This document shows, piece by piece, positions 1 through 7,763 of a stretch of DNA of 64,000 bases. This DNA comes from Labilithrix sp. (lineage in GTDB: Bacteria > Myxococcota_A > Polyangia > Polyangiales > Polyangiaceae), in contig JAHBWE010000002.1 of the NCBI GenBank assembly GCA_019637155.1, forward strand, positions 124,001 to 188,000. The letters are read 5' to 3'. The position numbers were made by a program, and so were the translations under genes. A model generated the notes under the pieces. The model did not search any database. It saw only the letters and a program-made list of their open reading frames with translations, and was not told where the DNA came from. Each line of letters begins with the position of its first letter. Position 1 is the stretch's first letter.

Positions 1-1
1 C

Positions 2-352
2 CGGCGCGCCGCGGTGGAGCGCGAGCCGCGGGTCCAGGTCCGCGTCCTCGCGCGCGGCGAGGAGCCGACGCACGAGTGGCTCGGACGCCTCGACGGCGTC
101 GCGAACGACGCGTACCGCGGTGAGCTGCCGCCGAAGGAGGAGCTCCACCGGATCGCCTTCGACGCCACGTCGCCGGTGCACGAGCGCCTCGGCGCGGCGC
201 GCCTCCTCGTCCGGCGCTACGCGGTCCCGATCGAGGAGATCGAAGGTGCGCTCGAGCCGGAGCTCGTCCCGTACTTCCTCGAGATCGGTCACGAGGACGT
301 GACGCACGCCGCGCGGGCGATCGATCGGCTCGGCCCCTTCTTTCGCCCGTGA
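2..352 (+). CDS. C-terminal part of an unidentified protein, cut by the window edge
   Basis: The frame is open to the left edge and ends at a TGA at 350-352, so the visible 116 codons are probably the tail of a longer protein; a GTG at 14 could also serve as a start. The visible part is charged and probably helical, with an alternating Glu/Arg pattern and a stretch around HERLGAARLLVRRYA that resembles a HEAT-like helical repeat. No catalytic motif is visible and I do not recognise a family. Codon third positions are nearly all G/C, which supports it as coding. Confidence 0.6.
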   Translation, partial: RRAAVEREPRVQVRVLARGEEPTHEWLGRLDGVANDAYRGELPPKEELHRIAFDATSPVHERLGAARLLVRRYAVPIEEIEGALEPELVPYFLEIGHEDVTHAARAIDRLGPFFRP

Positions 353-396
353 GGCATCGCGACCAAAGGGCGCGCGGCGCGGGGTGTCCATCGCGC

Positions 397-858
397 ATGT
401 CGCGGCTCTTCGTCCTCGGCGCGTGTCTGCTCGGGTGCGGAACGTCGGCGACCACCGCGAGCGAGCCCGTCGCGGAGGAGACCTTCACGATGACGACGAG
501 CCCGCCGCCGTACGTCGCGGACGACACGCGCGCCGAGCCGTTCGGTCCTTCGCCGTGGTCCGGCCGGCTCACGCGCGCGCTGCACCGCTACTCGAACGGG
601 TGCACCGATCATCGTCAGGTCGATCTGCTCGCGCTCGCGCAGGGCGACGCGCGCATCCCGATCCTCCTCGGCTGGCGCCGCGTCTCGCGGTACGGACAAG
701 AGCCGCGCTTCCTCACGCGCGAGGAGGACCTCCCTCCGAGCGTGCGCGGTCACGCGTGCGTGCTCGTCACCGGCTCGGTCGTGACCTACGCGCACGAGGG
801 CTACTCCGGCGCCCCGGCGTACGCGATCGCGGCGACGCTCATCGAGCCATGCCGGTGA
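397..858 (+). CDS. small predicted lipoprotein of unknown function
   Basis: The ATG at 397 gives a 153-residue protein whose N-terminus is a short lipoprotein signal (MSRLFVLGACLLGCGTS) with lipobox LLGC, so the mature protein should be attached to a membrane through Cys. An in-frame GTG at 349 would put 16 charged residues before the signal and is less likely. After a Thr/Ser/Glu linker comes a globular region of about 110 residues with two further Cys, one in an NGCTDH segment and one in HACVLV, which may form a disulfide. The family is not recognised. It is convergent with the YjbR-like gene, with only one base between the stop codons. Confidence 0.75.
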   Translation: MSRLFVLGACLLGCGTSATTASEPVAEETFTMTTSPPPYVADDTRAEPFGPSPWSGRLTRALHRYSNGCTDHRQVDLLALAQGDARIPILLGWRRVSRYGQEPRFLTREEDLPPSVRGHACVLVTGSVVTYAHEGYSGAPAYAIAATLIEPCR

Positions 859-859
859 C

Positions 860-1267
860 CTAACGCTTCGGCTTCGGCTTCGGCTCGGCGAGGAACGCGG
901 CCGCGAGGCGCTTGGGCGCGCGGAAGGTCCAGGCCTCGGTGATGACCGAGCGGAGCGTGGCGGCGTCGATGCGCGCGAGCGGGATGAGGACGGCGGGGTG
1001 ACCGTCGAAGTGCGGGGTCGTGAAGAACACGTCTGGGTTCGCGTCGAGGAGCGACTCCTTCGTCATGAGGTCCGGCAGCCAGACCCCGAGGACCGTGCCC
1101 TTCGGCGCGCGATCGCCGAGGGCGGCGAGGTCGCTCTTCCGGAGCGGTCGCTCCCACGCGATCGTCTTCTTCTTCACCGACCACCAGCGGAGGCCCGTCG
1201 CCGAGCTCGTCTCGAGCGTCTCCGGGAGCGAGCGGACGATGCGTGCGACGGTGTCGAGCGTTGCCAT
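860..1267 (-). CDS. MmcQ/YjbR-like (DUF419) DNA-binding-fold protein
   Basis: This 135-residue protein fits the small CyaY-like fold family MmcQ/YjbR (DUF419). It has an N-terminal helix ending in LPETLE, a tryptophan- and lysine-rich strand (WWSVKKKTIAWERP), a central TVLGVWLPDLMTKESLL segment and the typical hinge PHFDGHPAVLIPL, followed by a helix with EAWTFRAPKRLAAAF. It ends in an unusual KPKPKR tail. The family is often assumed to bind DNA on structural grounds, but no cellular function is established. ATG start at 1267; it is divergent from the SGNH hydrolase gene at 1328. Confidence 0.8.
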   Translation of the reverse strand: MATLDTVARIVRSLPETLETSSATGLRWWSVKKKTIAWERPLRKSDLAALGDRAPKGTVLGVWLPDLMTKESLLDANPDVFFTTPHFDGHPAVLIPLARIDAATLRSVITEAWTFRAPKRLAAAFLAEPKPKPKR

Positions 1268-1327
1268 GGTCGATCGCCCCTGAGACTATCGTCCGTCGTG
1301 ATTGGCCGGCGCGTTCGTTCACTTCTG

Positions 1328-2020
1328 ATGAAGATCGCGGAGCGTTCGCTCCCGCCTCCGCCGCCCCCGCCGCCGGTCTCCACCCGCACCGGCGGCGCCG
1401 ATCCCGCCACCGGCGAGGTCCGCTACCTCGCGCTCGGCGATTCGATCAGCGCGGGCGGCGGCCTGCCCGATCCCGAGCGCGCGTCGTTTCCCGCTCGCCT
1501 CGCGGCGCGGTGGCGCGAGGCGGGGTGCACCGTCACGCTGAAGAACCTCGGCGTGTCGCGCTTCACCGCCGCCGACGTGATCCGCGACCAGCTCCCGCAG
1601 ATCGAGGCGTTCGCGCCGACCCTCGTCACGGTGCAGGTCGGATCGAACGACGTCGCGACGAAGGTCCCGCTCGCGACGTACCGCGCCGAGGTCCGCGCGA
1701 TCCTCGACGCGGCGACGCGCGCCGGCGCGCGGGTCCTCGTCCTCGGTCAGAACGAGTGGTTCCGCGCGCCGGACGGGCCCTCGTACGGCGGCACCTTCGA
1801 GAAGCGGGAGGCGTTCGACGCCGTGCTCTTCGAGGAGGCGAGGCGGCACGACGCCGAGCTCGTCGACCTCCGCTCCCTCTACCGCCGCCAGGCCGACGCG
1901 CCGGCGAGGAGTTGGTCCGCCGACGGCATCCACCCGACCGCCTCCGCCTACGACGAGATGGCGGCGGAGATCGCGCGCGTGGTCCCGGCGCCGTCGCTCC
2001 GCGCTCGAGCCGGCGCGTAA
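1328..2020 (+). CDS. SGNH/GDSL-family hydrolase
   Basis: The 230-residue protein carries the hallmarks of an SGNH esterase/lipase. Block I is GDSIS with the nucleophile near Ser39, block III is VQVGSND with the oxyanion Asn near residue 97, and block V is DGIHPTASAYDEM with Asp199 and His202 completing the triad. Residues 8-16 are a poly-proline run before the domain. No signal peptide is visible from the ATG at 1328, so it is probably cytoplasmic unless translation starts further upstream. Substrate cannot be predicted; the family hydrolyses acyl or acetyl esters of lipids, sugars or thioesters. Confidence 0.85.
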   Translation: MKIAERSLPPPPPPPPVSTRTGGADPATGEVRYLALGDSISAGGGLPDPERASFPARLAARWREAGCTVTLKNLGVSRFTAADVIRDQLPQIEAFAPTLVTVQVGSNDVATKVPLATYRAEVRAILDAATRAGARVLVLGQNEWFRAPDGPSYGGTFEKREAFDAVLFEEARRHDAELVDLRSLYRRQADAPARSWSADGIHPTASAYDEMAAEIARVVPAPSLRARAGA

Positions 2021-2075
2021 AATCGACGATTTTACCGACATGCGCGAGTTCATGATGCTAACGTAGGAAGATCCC

Positions 2076-2627
2076 GTGAACCGCAACGTCAAAGGCATCC
2101 TCTTCGCCGACTACGTCCGCATGATGCGTGGGAAGAAGGACGTCGACTGGTCGATGTTCGTCCGGCGCGAAGACCTCTTCTATTTCCGGAGCCAGGTCGA
2201 GCCCGACGACTGGTACCCGATGGAGACCTTCGAGCGGTTCGGCAACGTCATCCTCGCCGAGATCGCGAACGGGAGCCTCGAGGCGGTGCGCCAGTGGGGG
2301 CGCGTCTCCGTCGACGCGCTCGTCGCCGCGAACCCGAACCTCCTCGCGGCCGGCGATCCGGTGGAGACGATGATGCGCTTCCGCGTCCAGCGCGCCACCT
2401 ACTTCGATTTCGAGGCGCTCGAGGTGCCGAGCCTCGCGCCCGGTCACGCCGAGGTCGTCATTCATTACTACATGGGCGCGAAGGCGGAGGAGGCCGCCTC
2501 GTACCAGACGATGGGGTTCTTCGAGCGCCTCGTCGAGGTCGCCGGCGGGGCCGACGTCGTCGCGAAGTTCACGAGCTGCTCGTGGACACGCGGCGCGCGC
2601 ACGGTGCTCACGCTCGACTGGACGTGA
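2076..2627 (+). CDS. TIGR02265/DUF2378-like myxobacterial protein
   Basis: GTG start at 2076 with an AGGA ribosome site about seven bases upstream. The 183-residue protein has the pattern I associate with the myxobacterial paralogous family TIGR02265 (DUF2378): an N-terminal GILFADYVRMMRGKK segment, then DWSMFVRREDLFYF, then WYPMETFERFGNVIL, and a C-terminal region with a hydrophobic beta strand (HAEVVIHYYMG) followed by TMGFFERLVEVAGG. The last part recalls heme-NO-binding-like folds, but no obvious heme-ligating His is placed convincingly. Members are abundant in Myxococcota and of unknown function. Assignment is from recalled family pattern, not a search. Confidence 0.6.
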   Translation: MNRNVKGILFADYVRMMRGKKDVDWSMFVRREDLFYFRSQVEPDDWYPMETFERFGNVILAEIANGSLEAVRQWGRVSVDALVAANPNLLAAGDPVETMMRFRVQRATYFDFEALEVPSLAPGHAEVVIHYYMGAKAEEAASYQTMGFFERLVEVAGGADVVAKFTSCSWTRGARTVLTLDWT

Positions 2628-2629
2628 GG

Positions 2630-3073
2630 TCAGCGCATCGTCGCCGCGATCGCGATCGCGGTCGCGAGCGCGAGCGCCACCGCGACGAGGGCGGGGCGGA
2701 GCTCGAACGCGCGCGCCGGCGGCGGCGGCGGCGCGGGCGTCAGGCGCACCTCGATCGTGAGCTGCTCGAGGCCCGCCTCGTCGCCGAGCGGCCGGACGAG
2801 GCGCACGCGGAGGCGCTCGCGCGCGTCCTCCGGCAGGACGAAGTGGGTCGTGCGCTCCGCCTCGGTGAGGGAGAGGCGAAGGGCGCCGCTTCGCCCGCAC
2901 GCGTCGCAGCCTCCGCCATCGCAGCGCGCGCACGCGAGGCGGCTCGGCACGACGAGCTCCACCGCCTCACCGCGCCGCGCGGAGGAGAGCTCGACGCTCA
3001 TCTTGCCGTGCGGCCCGGCGGCCGCGTCGAGCGCGGACGGATCGAGCACTCGCGCGAGCTCGGTCGACGGCAT
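2630..3073 (-). CDS. tail-anchored protein with a DnaJ-like cysteine knuckle
   Basis: The 147-residue protein has two visible parts. The middle holds CARCDGGGCDACGRSG, a CxxC-x4-CxxC-G arrangement like one half of the DnaJ zinc-binding region, flanked by beta strands similar to the DnaJ C-terminal substrate domain (RGEAVELVVPSR before it, RLRVRLVRPLGDE after it). A Pro-rich spacer leads to a single hydrophobic C-terminal helix (about residues 126-145) that should anchor it in the membrane facing the cytoplasm. There is no J domain. The start is set by ATG at 3073. It is convergent with the DUF2378-like gene, with two bases between. Confidence 0.7.
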   Translation of the reverse strand: MPSTELARVLDPSALDAAAGPHGKMSVELSSARRGEAVELVVPSRLACARCDGGGCDACGRSGALRLSLTEAERTTHFVLPEDARERLRVRLVRPLGDEAGLEQLTIEVRLTPAPPPPPARAFELRPALVAVALALATAIAIAATMR

Positions 3074-3221
3074 CCTCCTAGCCTACACGCGCGTCGATGC
3101 GCCCATGCGCAAGCTCCGCGCCTTCGGCGATCTCTCGCGAAAATCGGTCGTGTCGCGGCGCGACTGTGCAGCTGGCTGCACACTGTCGCGGCGCGGCGGC
3201 GGGCATGGAAGACTGCGCGCG

Positions 3222-4973
3222 ATGGCTCGCCTCGACCCGCACTCCTACGCCGACGACGCTCAGCCGCGCACCGCGCATTTCGACTGGAAGGCGCGCGTCG
3301 ACTTCGCCACGCGGACGATCGAGGCGGAGGTCACGCTCCGCTTCGCCCGACCCGCCGAGGGCGGGCGGCTCGACCTCGACACGCGCGCGCTCGACGTGCA
3401 CGAGGTCCGCGGCCCCGGCGGCGCGCCGCTCACGTACGTGCTCGAGCCGGACGAGCCGATCCTCGGGCGCCGCCTCGCGATCGAGGTCCCCGCCGGCGCC
3501 GACGCGGTGGTCGTGCGCTACCGGACGTCGCCCGACGCCTCCGCGCTCCAGTGGCTCGCGCCCGCGCAGACGTTCGGGAAGGAGCACCCGTACGTCTTCT
3601 CGCAGTGCCAGGCGATCCACGCGCGCAGCGTCGTACCGTGCCAGGACACGCCGTCGATCCGGCAGACGTTCACCGCCGCGATCGACGTGCCCGCCGAGCT
3701 CCGCGCGGTGATGGCGGCGGCCACAATCGATCGGGAGGTGCAGGGCGCGCGCGCGGTGCATCGCTTCGAGATGCCGCAGGCGATCCCGCCTTATCTCCTC
3801 GCCTTCGCGGTGGGCGACCTCGCGTCGAAGGACGTCTCCGCGCGCTCGCGCGTGTGGGCGGAGCCGGGCGTGCTCGACGCCGCGCACTGGGAGTTCTCCG
3901 TCGTCGACGAGCACCTGCGCGTCGCGGAGTCGCTCTTCGGACCGTACGACTGGGACCGCTTCGACCTCCTCGTGATGCCGCCGTCGTTCCCCTACGGCGG
4001 AATGGAGAACCCGCGCCTCACGTTCCTCACGCCGACGCTCCTCGCGGGCGATCGCAGCCTCGTCAACGTCCTCGCGCACGAGCTCGCGCACTCGTGGACG
4101 GGGAACCTCGTCACCAACGCGACCGCGGAGCACTTCTGGCTCAACGAGGGCTTCACCGTCTTCGCGGAGCGGCGCATCCTCGGCGCGCTCGAGGGCGCGG
4201 ACATGGCCGCCCTCCACGCCGCGATCGGCTTTCAGCGCATGCAGAAGGCGTTCGAGCAGCACGCGAAGCGGCCGGAGCTCACGCGCCTCCGCACGCCGCT
4301 CGCGGGGATCGATCCCGACGACGCGTTCAGCGCGGTGCCGTACGAGAAGGGCTTCCTCTTCCTCAAGACGCTCGAGGCGGCGGCCGGCGTCGAGGCGTTC
4401 GATCGGATCCTGACGGCGTGGCTCCGCGAGCACCGCTTCGGCGCCGCGACGACGGACGACCTCCTCGCGCTCGTGGAGCGCCTCGCGCCGGGTCTCCTCG
4501 CGAAGGTCGACGCGCCGGCGTGGATCGACGGCGCCGGTCTCCCCGCGTCGTACTGGCGCCCGGAGTCCGCGCGGCTCGCGGCGCTCGAGGCGGCGGTGGG
4601 CCGCGCGCCGTCCGAGGAGGAGGGCAAGGCGTGGAGCGCGACGGAGTGGCAGCTCTACCTCGAGCTGACGCCGCGGCCGTGCACACCCGCGCTGTGCGAG
4701 GAGCTCGATCGGCGCTGGTCGCTGACCGCGTCGAAGAACGACGAGGTGCTCGTGAGCTGGCTCGTGCTCGCGTGCGAGTCAGGGCACGCCGCGGTGCTGC
4801 CGCGGGTGGAGGAGGTCCTCGGCCGCGTCGGACGGACGAAATACGTGAAGGCGCTCTTCATGGCGCTCGCGCAGCGTCCCGAGACGCGCGCGCTCGCGGC
4901 GGAGCTGTTCGAGCGCTACCGCGCGACGTACCACCCGATCACGCAGCAGGTCGTCCGCGGCGTCCTCGCGTGA
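3222..4973 (+). CDS. M1-family metallo-aminopeptidase, leukotriene-A4-hydrolase-like clade
   Basis: The 583-residue protein is a zinc aminopeptidase of family M1. The GGMEN exopeptidase motif is at 259-263. The zinc site HELAH is at 286-290 with the third ligand Glu309 in WLNEG, which is the expected HExxH-x18-E spacing. The conserved active-site Tyr lies in PYEKGFLF. The PYGGMENPRLTFLTPTLLAGD stretch and the short helical C-terminal domain ending at residue 583 match the LTA4H/aminopeptidase B clade rather than PepN, which is about 870 residues. No signal peptide, so probably cytoplasmic or released on lysis. The ATG at 3222 is the best start; open frame continues upstream but without coding character. 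Confidence 0.92.
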   Translation: MARLDPHSYADDAQPRTAHFDWKARVDFATRTIEAEVTLRFARPAEGGRLDLDTRALDVHEVRGPGGAPLTYVLEPDEPILGRRLAIEVPAGADAVVVRYRTSPDASALQWLAPAQTFGKEHPYVFSQCQAIHARSVVPCQDTPSIRQTFTAAIDVPAELRAVMAAATIDREVQGARAVHRFEMPQAIPPYLLAFAVGDLASKDVSARSRVWAEPGVLDAAHWEFSVVDEHLRVAESLFGPYDWDRFDLLVMPPSFPYGGMENPRLTFLTPTLLAGDRSLVNVLAHELAHSWTGNLVTNATAEHFWLNEGFTVFAERRILGALEGADMAALHAAIGFQRMQKAFEQHAKRPELTRLRTPLAGIDPDDAFSAVPYEKGFLFLKTLEAAAGVEAFDRILTAWLREHRFGAATTDDLLALVERLAPGLLAKVDAPAWIDGAGLPASYWRPESARLAALEAAVGRAPSEEEGKAWSATEWQLYLELTPRPCTPALCEELDRRWSLTASKNDEVLVSWLVLACESGHAAVLPRVEEVLGRVGRTKYVKALFMALAQRPETRALAAELFERYRATYHPITQQVVRGVLA

Positions 4974-4974
4974 G

Positions 4975-5460
4975 TCACTCGGTGCGCCGGATGACGTGAA
5001 AGCCGAAGTCGGTCTCGACGACGTGGCTGACCTCGCCCGGCGCGAGCTCGAACGCCGCGTCGGCGAACGGCGCGGCGACGTCGCCCCGGCCGATCGATCC
5101 GAGGGTGCCCTCGCGCGTCGCGGCCCCGGGCTCTTCGCTGTACTCCTTCACGACGTCGCCGAACGACGCGCCGCCTTCGAGCTTGCTCCGCGCCTCGAGC
5201 GCGCGAAGGCACGCCTCCTCGCGCGATCGCGTGATCGTGTCCGGCGCCCGCTTCGAGCCTTTGTACTTCACGAGGATGTGCTTCGCGGTGATCTTCGCGG
5301 GCTCGTCCGCCTTCTTCTCGCGCGTCGCGCCGGCGATCGCGAGGCACTTGTCGGCGGGCGTCTCGCTCGCGGTCGGGGCCGCGGGCGGCGGCGGCGGTGT
5401 GCTCCCTCCGCACGCGACGACGAAGGGGACGATCACGAGCAGGACGCGGAAGGACGGCAC
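4975..5460 (-). CDS. parvulin-type (PpiC) peptidyl-prolyl isomerase lipoprotein
   Basis: GTG start at 5460 gives a signal sequence with lipobox VVAC, followed by a poly-proline linker and a PpiC/rotamase domain of roughly 100 residues. Domain landmarks are AKHILVKYKGSK near the start, SFGDVVKEYSEEPGAATREGTLGSIGRGD in the middle, AAFELAPGEVSHVVET and the C-terminal FGFHVIRRTE, all typical of parvulins. It should act in the periplasm as a membrane-tethered folding catalyst. At 161 residues it is a single-domain form with no SurA/PrsA chaperone arm. It converges with the aminopeptidase gene with one base between them. Confidence 0.9.
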   Translation of the reverse strand: MPSFRVLLVIVPFVVACGGSTPPPPPAAPTASETPADKCLAIAGATREKKADEPAKITAKHILVKYKGSKRAPDTITRSREEACLRALEARSKLEGGASFGDVVKEYSEEPGAATREGTLGSIGRGDVAAPFADAAFELAPGEVSHVVETDFGFHVIRRTE

Positions 5461-5484
5461 CGGCCCAGCCTACCTCGTCCGAGG

Positions 5485-6255
5485 TCAGGCGCGCGGCGTC
5501 TTGCTGCGGAGGAAGGCGAGCGCGCCGAGGAAGTGGGTGGGCGAGAGATCGTGGCCGACCTTCTGCTCGCTGACCATGCGCGGGATGCCGGCGGCGGCGA
5601 GCGAGGAGGCGAACGCGCGCGAGTGGGTCACCGTCGTCGAGTCGTTGGCGCAGACGCCGACGTACACCGGCGCGAAGCGGGCGGCCGGCGTCGCCGCCTT
5701 CGCCATCGGCTGGCCGCCGGCGAAGACCGCGTAGCCGTCGACGTCGGCGCGGCCGCGCATCGCGAGCGAGCTCGCGAAGTACGCGCCGCTCGAGAACCCG
5801 AAGATGAACGTCTCGTCGAACTTCTTGTCGTCGCGCTTCTCGAGGAGCGCCTTCGCCGTCATCCACTGCTCGATGAGCGCGGCCTCGTTCTTCGCCTGCG
5901 CTTCGGCGGTGCCGGGCCACGCGTAGAGCTTGTCGCCGAGGACGCCCTTCGGGAAGAGCATCTCGATGCCGGTCGCCTTCGCGACGCGCGCGAGCATCTT
6001 CTCGTGGTTGTGCGACCAGTTCGTGTCCTTCGCGATGACGCCGTGGAGCCAGATGACCAGCGTGCGGCGGCCGCTCGTGCCGCGGCCGTCGATGTAGCAG
6101 ACGTCCGACGGCAGCGCCTCCGTGCCTTCGCCGCACCACGCGTGCGCGGCGGGCGCCTTCGCGCGCACCGCCTCCGCCTTCGCCGTCCGAGGAGCGACGG
6201 CGACGAGGACACAGGCAACGAGCACACCGGCGAGGAGACGGAGTCGACTTGGCAT
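5485..6255 (-). CDS. secreted alpha/beta-hydrolase-fold protein (poly-ester depolymerase/phospholipase-carboxylesterase-like)
   Basis: The 256-residue product begins with a signal peptide of about 27 residues (hydrophobic core LLAGVLVACVLVAV, cleavage near AKA). The mature part shows an alpha/beta hydrolase core: strand TLVIWLHGV with the oxyanion region, nucleophile elbow GFSSGAY, and a late His in VGHDLSPTHFLGAL that could be the catalytic base. Substrate is unknown; the architecture resembles exported esterases. It lies 24 bases upstream of the parvulin gene on the same strand and may be co-transcribed with it. Confidence 0.75.
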   Translation of the reverse strand: MPSRLRLLAGVLVACVLVAVAPRTAKAEAVRAKAPAAHAWCGEGTEALPSDVCYIDGRGTSGRRTLVIWLHGVIAKDTNWSHNHEKMLARVAKATGIEMLFPKGVLGDKLYAWPGTAEAQAKNEAALIEQWMTAKALLEKRDDKKFDETFIFGFSSGAYFASSLAMRGRADVDGYAVFAGGQPMAKAATPAARFAPVYVGVCANDSTTVTHSRAFASSLAAAGIPRMVSEQKVGHDLSPTHFLGALAFLRSKTPRA

Positions 6256-6371
6256 GTCGCAGCGTCATTCAGGAAAGGTGCCGCGTCGCCGAGCACGAGA
6301 TCACGAGGGAATTTCCGGCGCCCGCCGCAGAGCGCAGGTCTCTGTGATGTCTGGAGTCTGCGGTTTTGCGA

Positions 6372-7763
6372 CTAAGGATCGTCGTGCCGTAGGACGATCA
6401 TCTTCTCGTGTGTCATGTCGCGCATGGAGTAGGGAATGCCGCCCGTGCCGTAGCCGGATTGGCGGCGGCCCGCGAACGGCATCCAGTCCGTGCGGAAGGC
6501 GGTGTGGTCGTTGACGAGGACGGTCGAGGCGTCGATCCGGCGCGCCACGCGGAGCGCGGGCTCGATGTCGCTCGCGAACACGCTCGCCTGGAACGCCCAC
6601 GGCAGCGCGTTCGCGCGCGCGATCGCGTCGTCGAGATCGGTGTAGCGGTACACGCAGACGACGGGCCCGAACACCTCGAGCGCGGACACCTTCGCGTCCG
6701 CCGGCGGCTCCACGATCACCGCCGGCTCGAGCGTCGTCTCCGACGCGCGGCGTCCGCCGGTGACGCGCGCGCCCCCGCTCCGCGCCTCGGCGATCCACGC
6801 CTCCACGCGATCGACCTCGCGCGGGAGGATGAGCGGACCGACCTCGGTGTCGGGGCGGAGCGGATCGCCGGTGCGCAACGCGCCGATGCGCGCCTCGAGC
6901 CGCGCGGCGAGGTCGTCCGCGATCGCGGCGTGCGCGAAGACGCGCTGCACCGACACGCAGACCTGGCCCGCGTGGTAGTACGCGCCCTTCACGAGCGGCT
7001 CCACGATCGCGTCGAGCTTCGCGCTGCGGTCGACGACGACCGGGGCCGCGCCGCCGTGCTCGAGCGCGCAGCGCGCGCCCGGCGCGAGCTTGCTCCGGAG
7101 GTACCAGCCGACCTTCGCCGAGCCGATGAAGCTGAGGAACGCGATCCGCGGATCGGTCGCGAGGCGCTCGGCCAACGCGTTGTCCTCGGTGACGAGGACC
7201 TGGCAATGGTCCTCCGGCAGGCCCGCCGCGCGGAGGAGCTCGACGAACGCGACGCACGAGAGCGGCGTCGCGGTCGCGGGCTTGACGATGACGGGGCAGC
7301 CCACCGCGATCGCGGGCGCGACCTGGTGGACGATCAGGTTCAGCGGGTGGTTGAAGGCGGAGATCGCGGCGACGACGCCGATCGGCTCCTTCGTCGTGAA
7401 GGCCCAGCGCCCGTCGCTCGCCGGGGTGAGGCCCATCGGGACCTCGGCGCCGGCGAAGGAGCGGAGCTCGTCGGCGGCGTCGCGGAGGCCGTCGATCGCG
7501 CGCGTCACCTCCACCCGCGCGTCGGCGAGCGGCTTGCCGCCCTCCTGCGCGATGCGCCGCGCGAGCTCCTCGCGGCGGGCCCCGACGAGGACCGCCGCCT
7601 GGCGGAGGACCTCGGCGCGGCGGTAGGGCCGGAGCGCGCGCGAACGATCGGCGAAGAGGGCCGCCGCGCGCGCGAGCTTGGACTCGAGCGACGCCGCGTC
7701 GTCGGTGTCCGTCTCGGCGAAGACGGCGCGGTCGAAGGCCTGGACGACCTTTAGCTTCGTCAT
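6372..7763 (-). CDS. NAD(P)-dependent aldehyde dehydrogenase
   Basis: The 463-residue protein is an ALDH-superfamily oxidoreductase. Visible landmarks are the cofactor-binding FNHPLNL and VIVKPATATPLS segments, the FIGSAKVG Rossmann turn, the general base Glu in LEHGGAAPVVV, and the catalytic Cys in HAGQVCVSVQR. The C-terminal FGPVVCVYRY and MPFAGRRQSGYGTGG motifs complete the fold. The Glu lies in EHGG where many family members have ELGG. Its ATG overlaps the stop of the upstream ThDP-enzyme gene in an ATGA, indicating translational coupling. This suggests that it oxidises an aldehyde made or handled by that enzyme, but the substrate is not determined by sequence. Confidence 0.9.
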   Translation of the reverse strand: MTKLKVVQAFDRAVFAETDTDDAASLESKLARAAALFADRSRALRPYRRAEVLRQAAVLVGARREELARRIAQEGGKPLADARVEVTRAIDGLRDAADELRSFAGAEVPMGLTPASDGRWAFTTKEPIGVVAAISAFNHPLNLIVHQVAPAIAVGCPVIVKPATATPLSCVAFVELLRAAGLPEDHCQVLVTEDNALAERLATDPRIAFLSFIGSAKVGWYLRSKLAPGARCALEHGGAAPVVVDRSAKLDAIVEPLVKGAYYHAGQVCVSVQRVFAHAAIADDLAARLEARIGALRTGDPLRPDTEVGPLILPREVDRVEAWIAEARSGGARVTGGRRASETTLEPAVIVEPPADAKVSALEVFGPVVCVYRYTDLDDAIARANALPWAFQASVFASDIEPALRVARRIDASTVLVNDHTAFRTDWMPFAGRRQSGYGTGGIPYSMRDMTHEKMIVLRHDDP

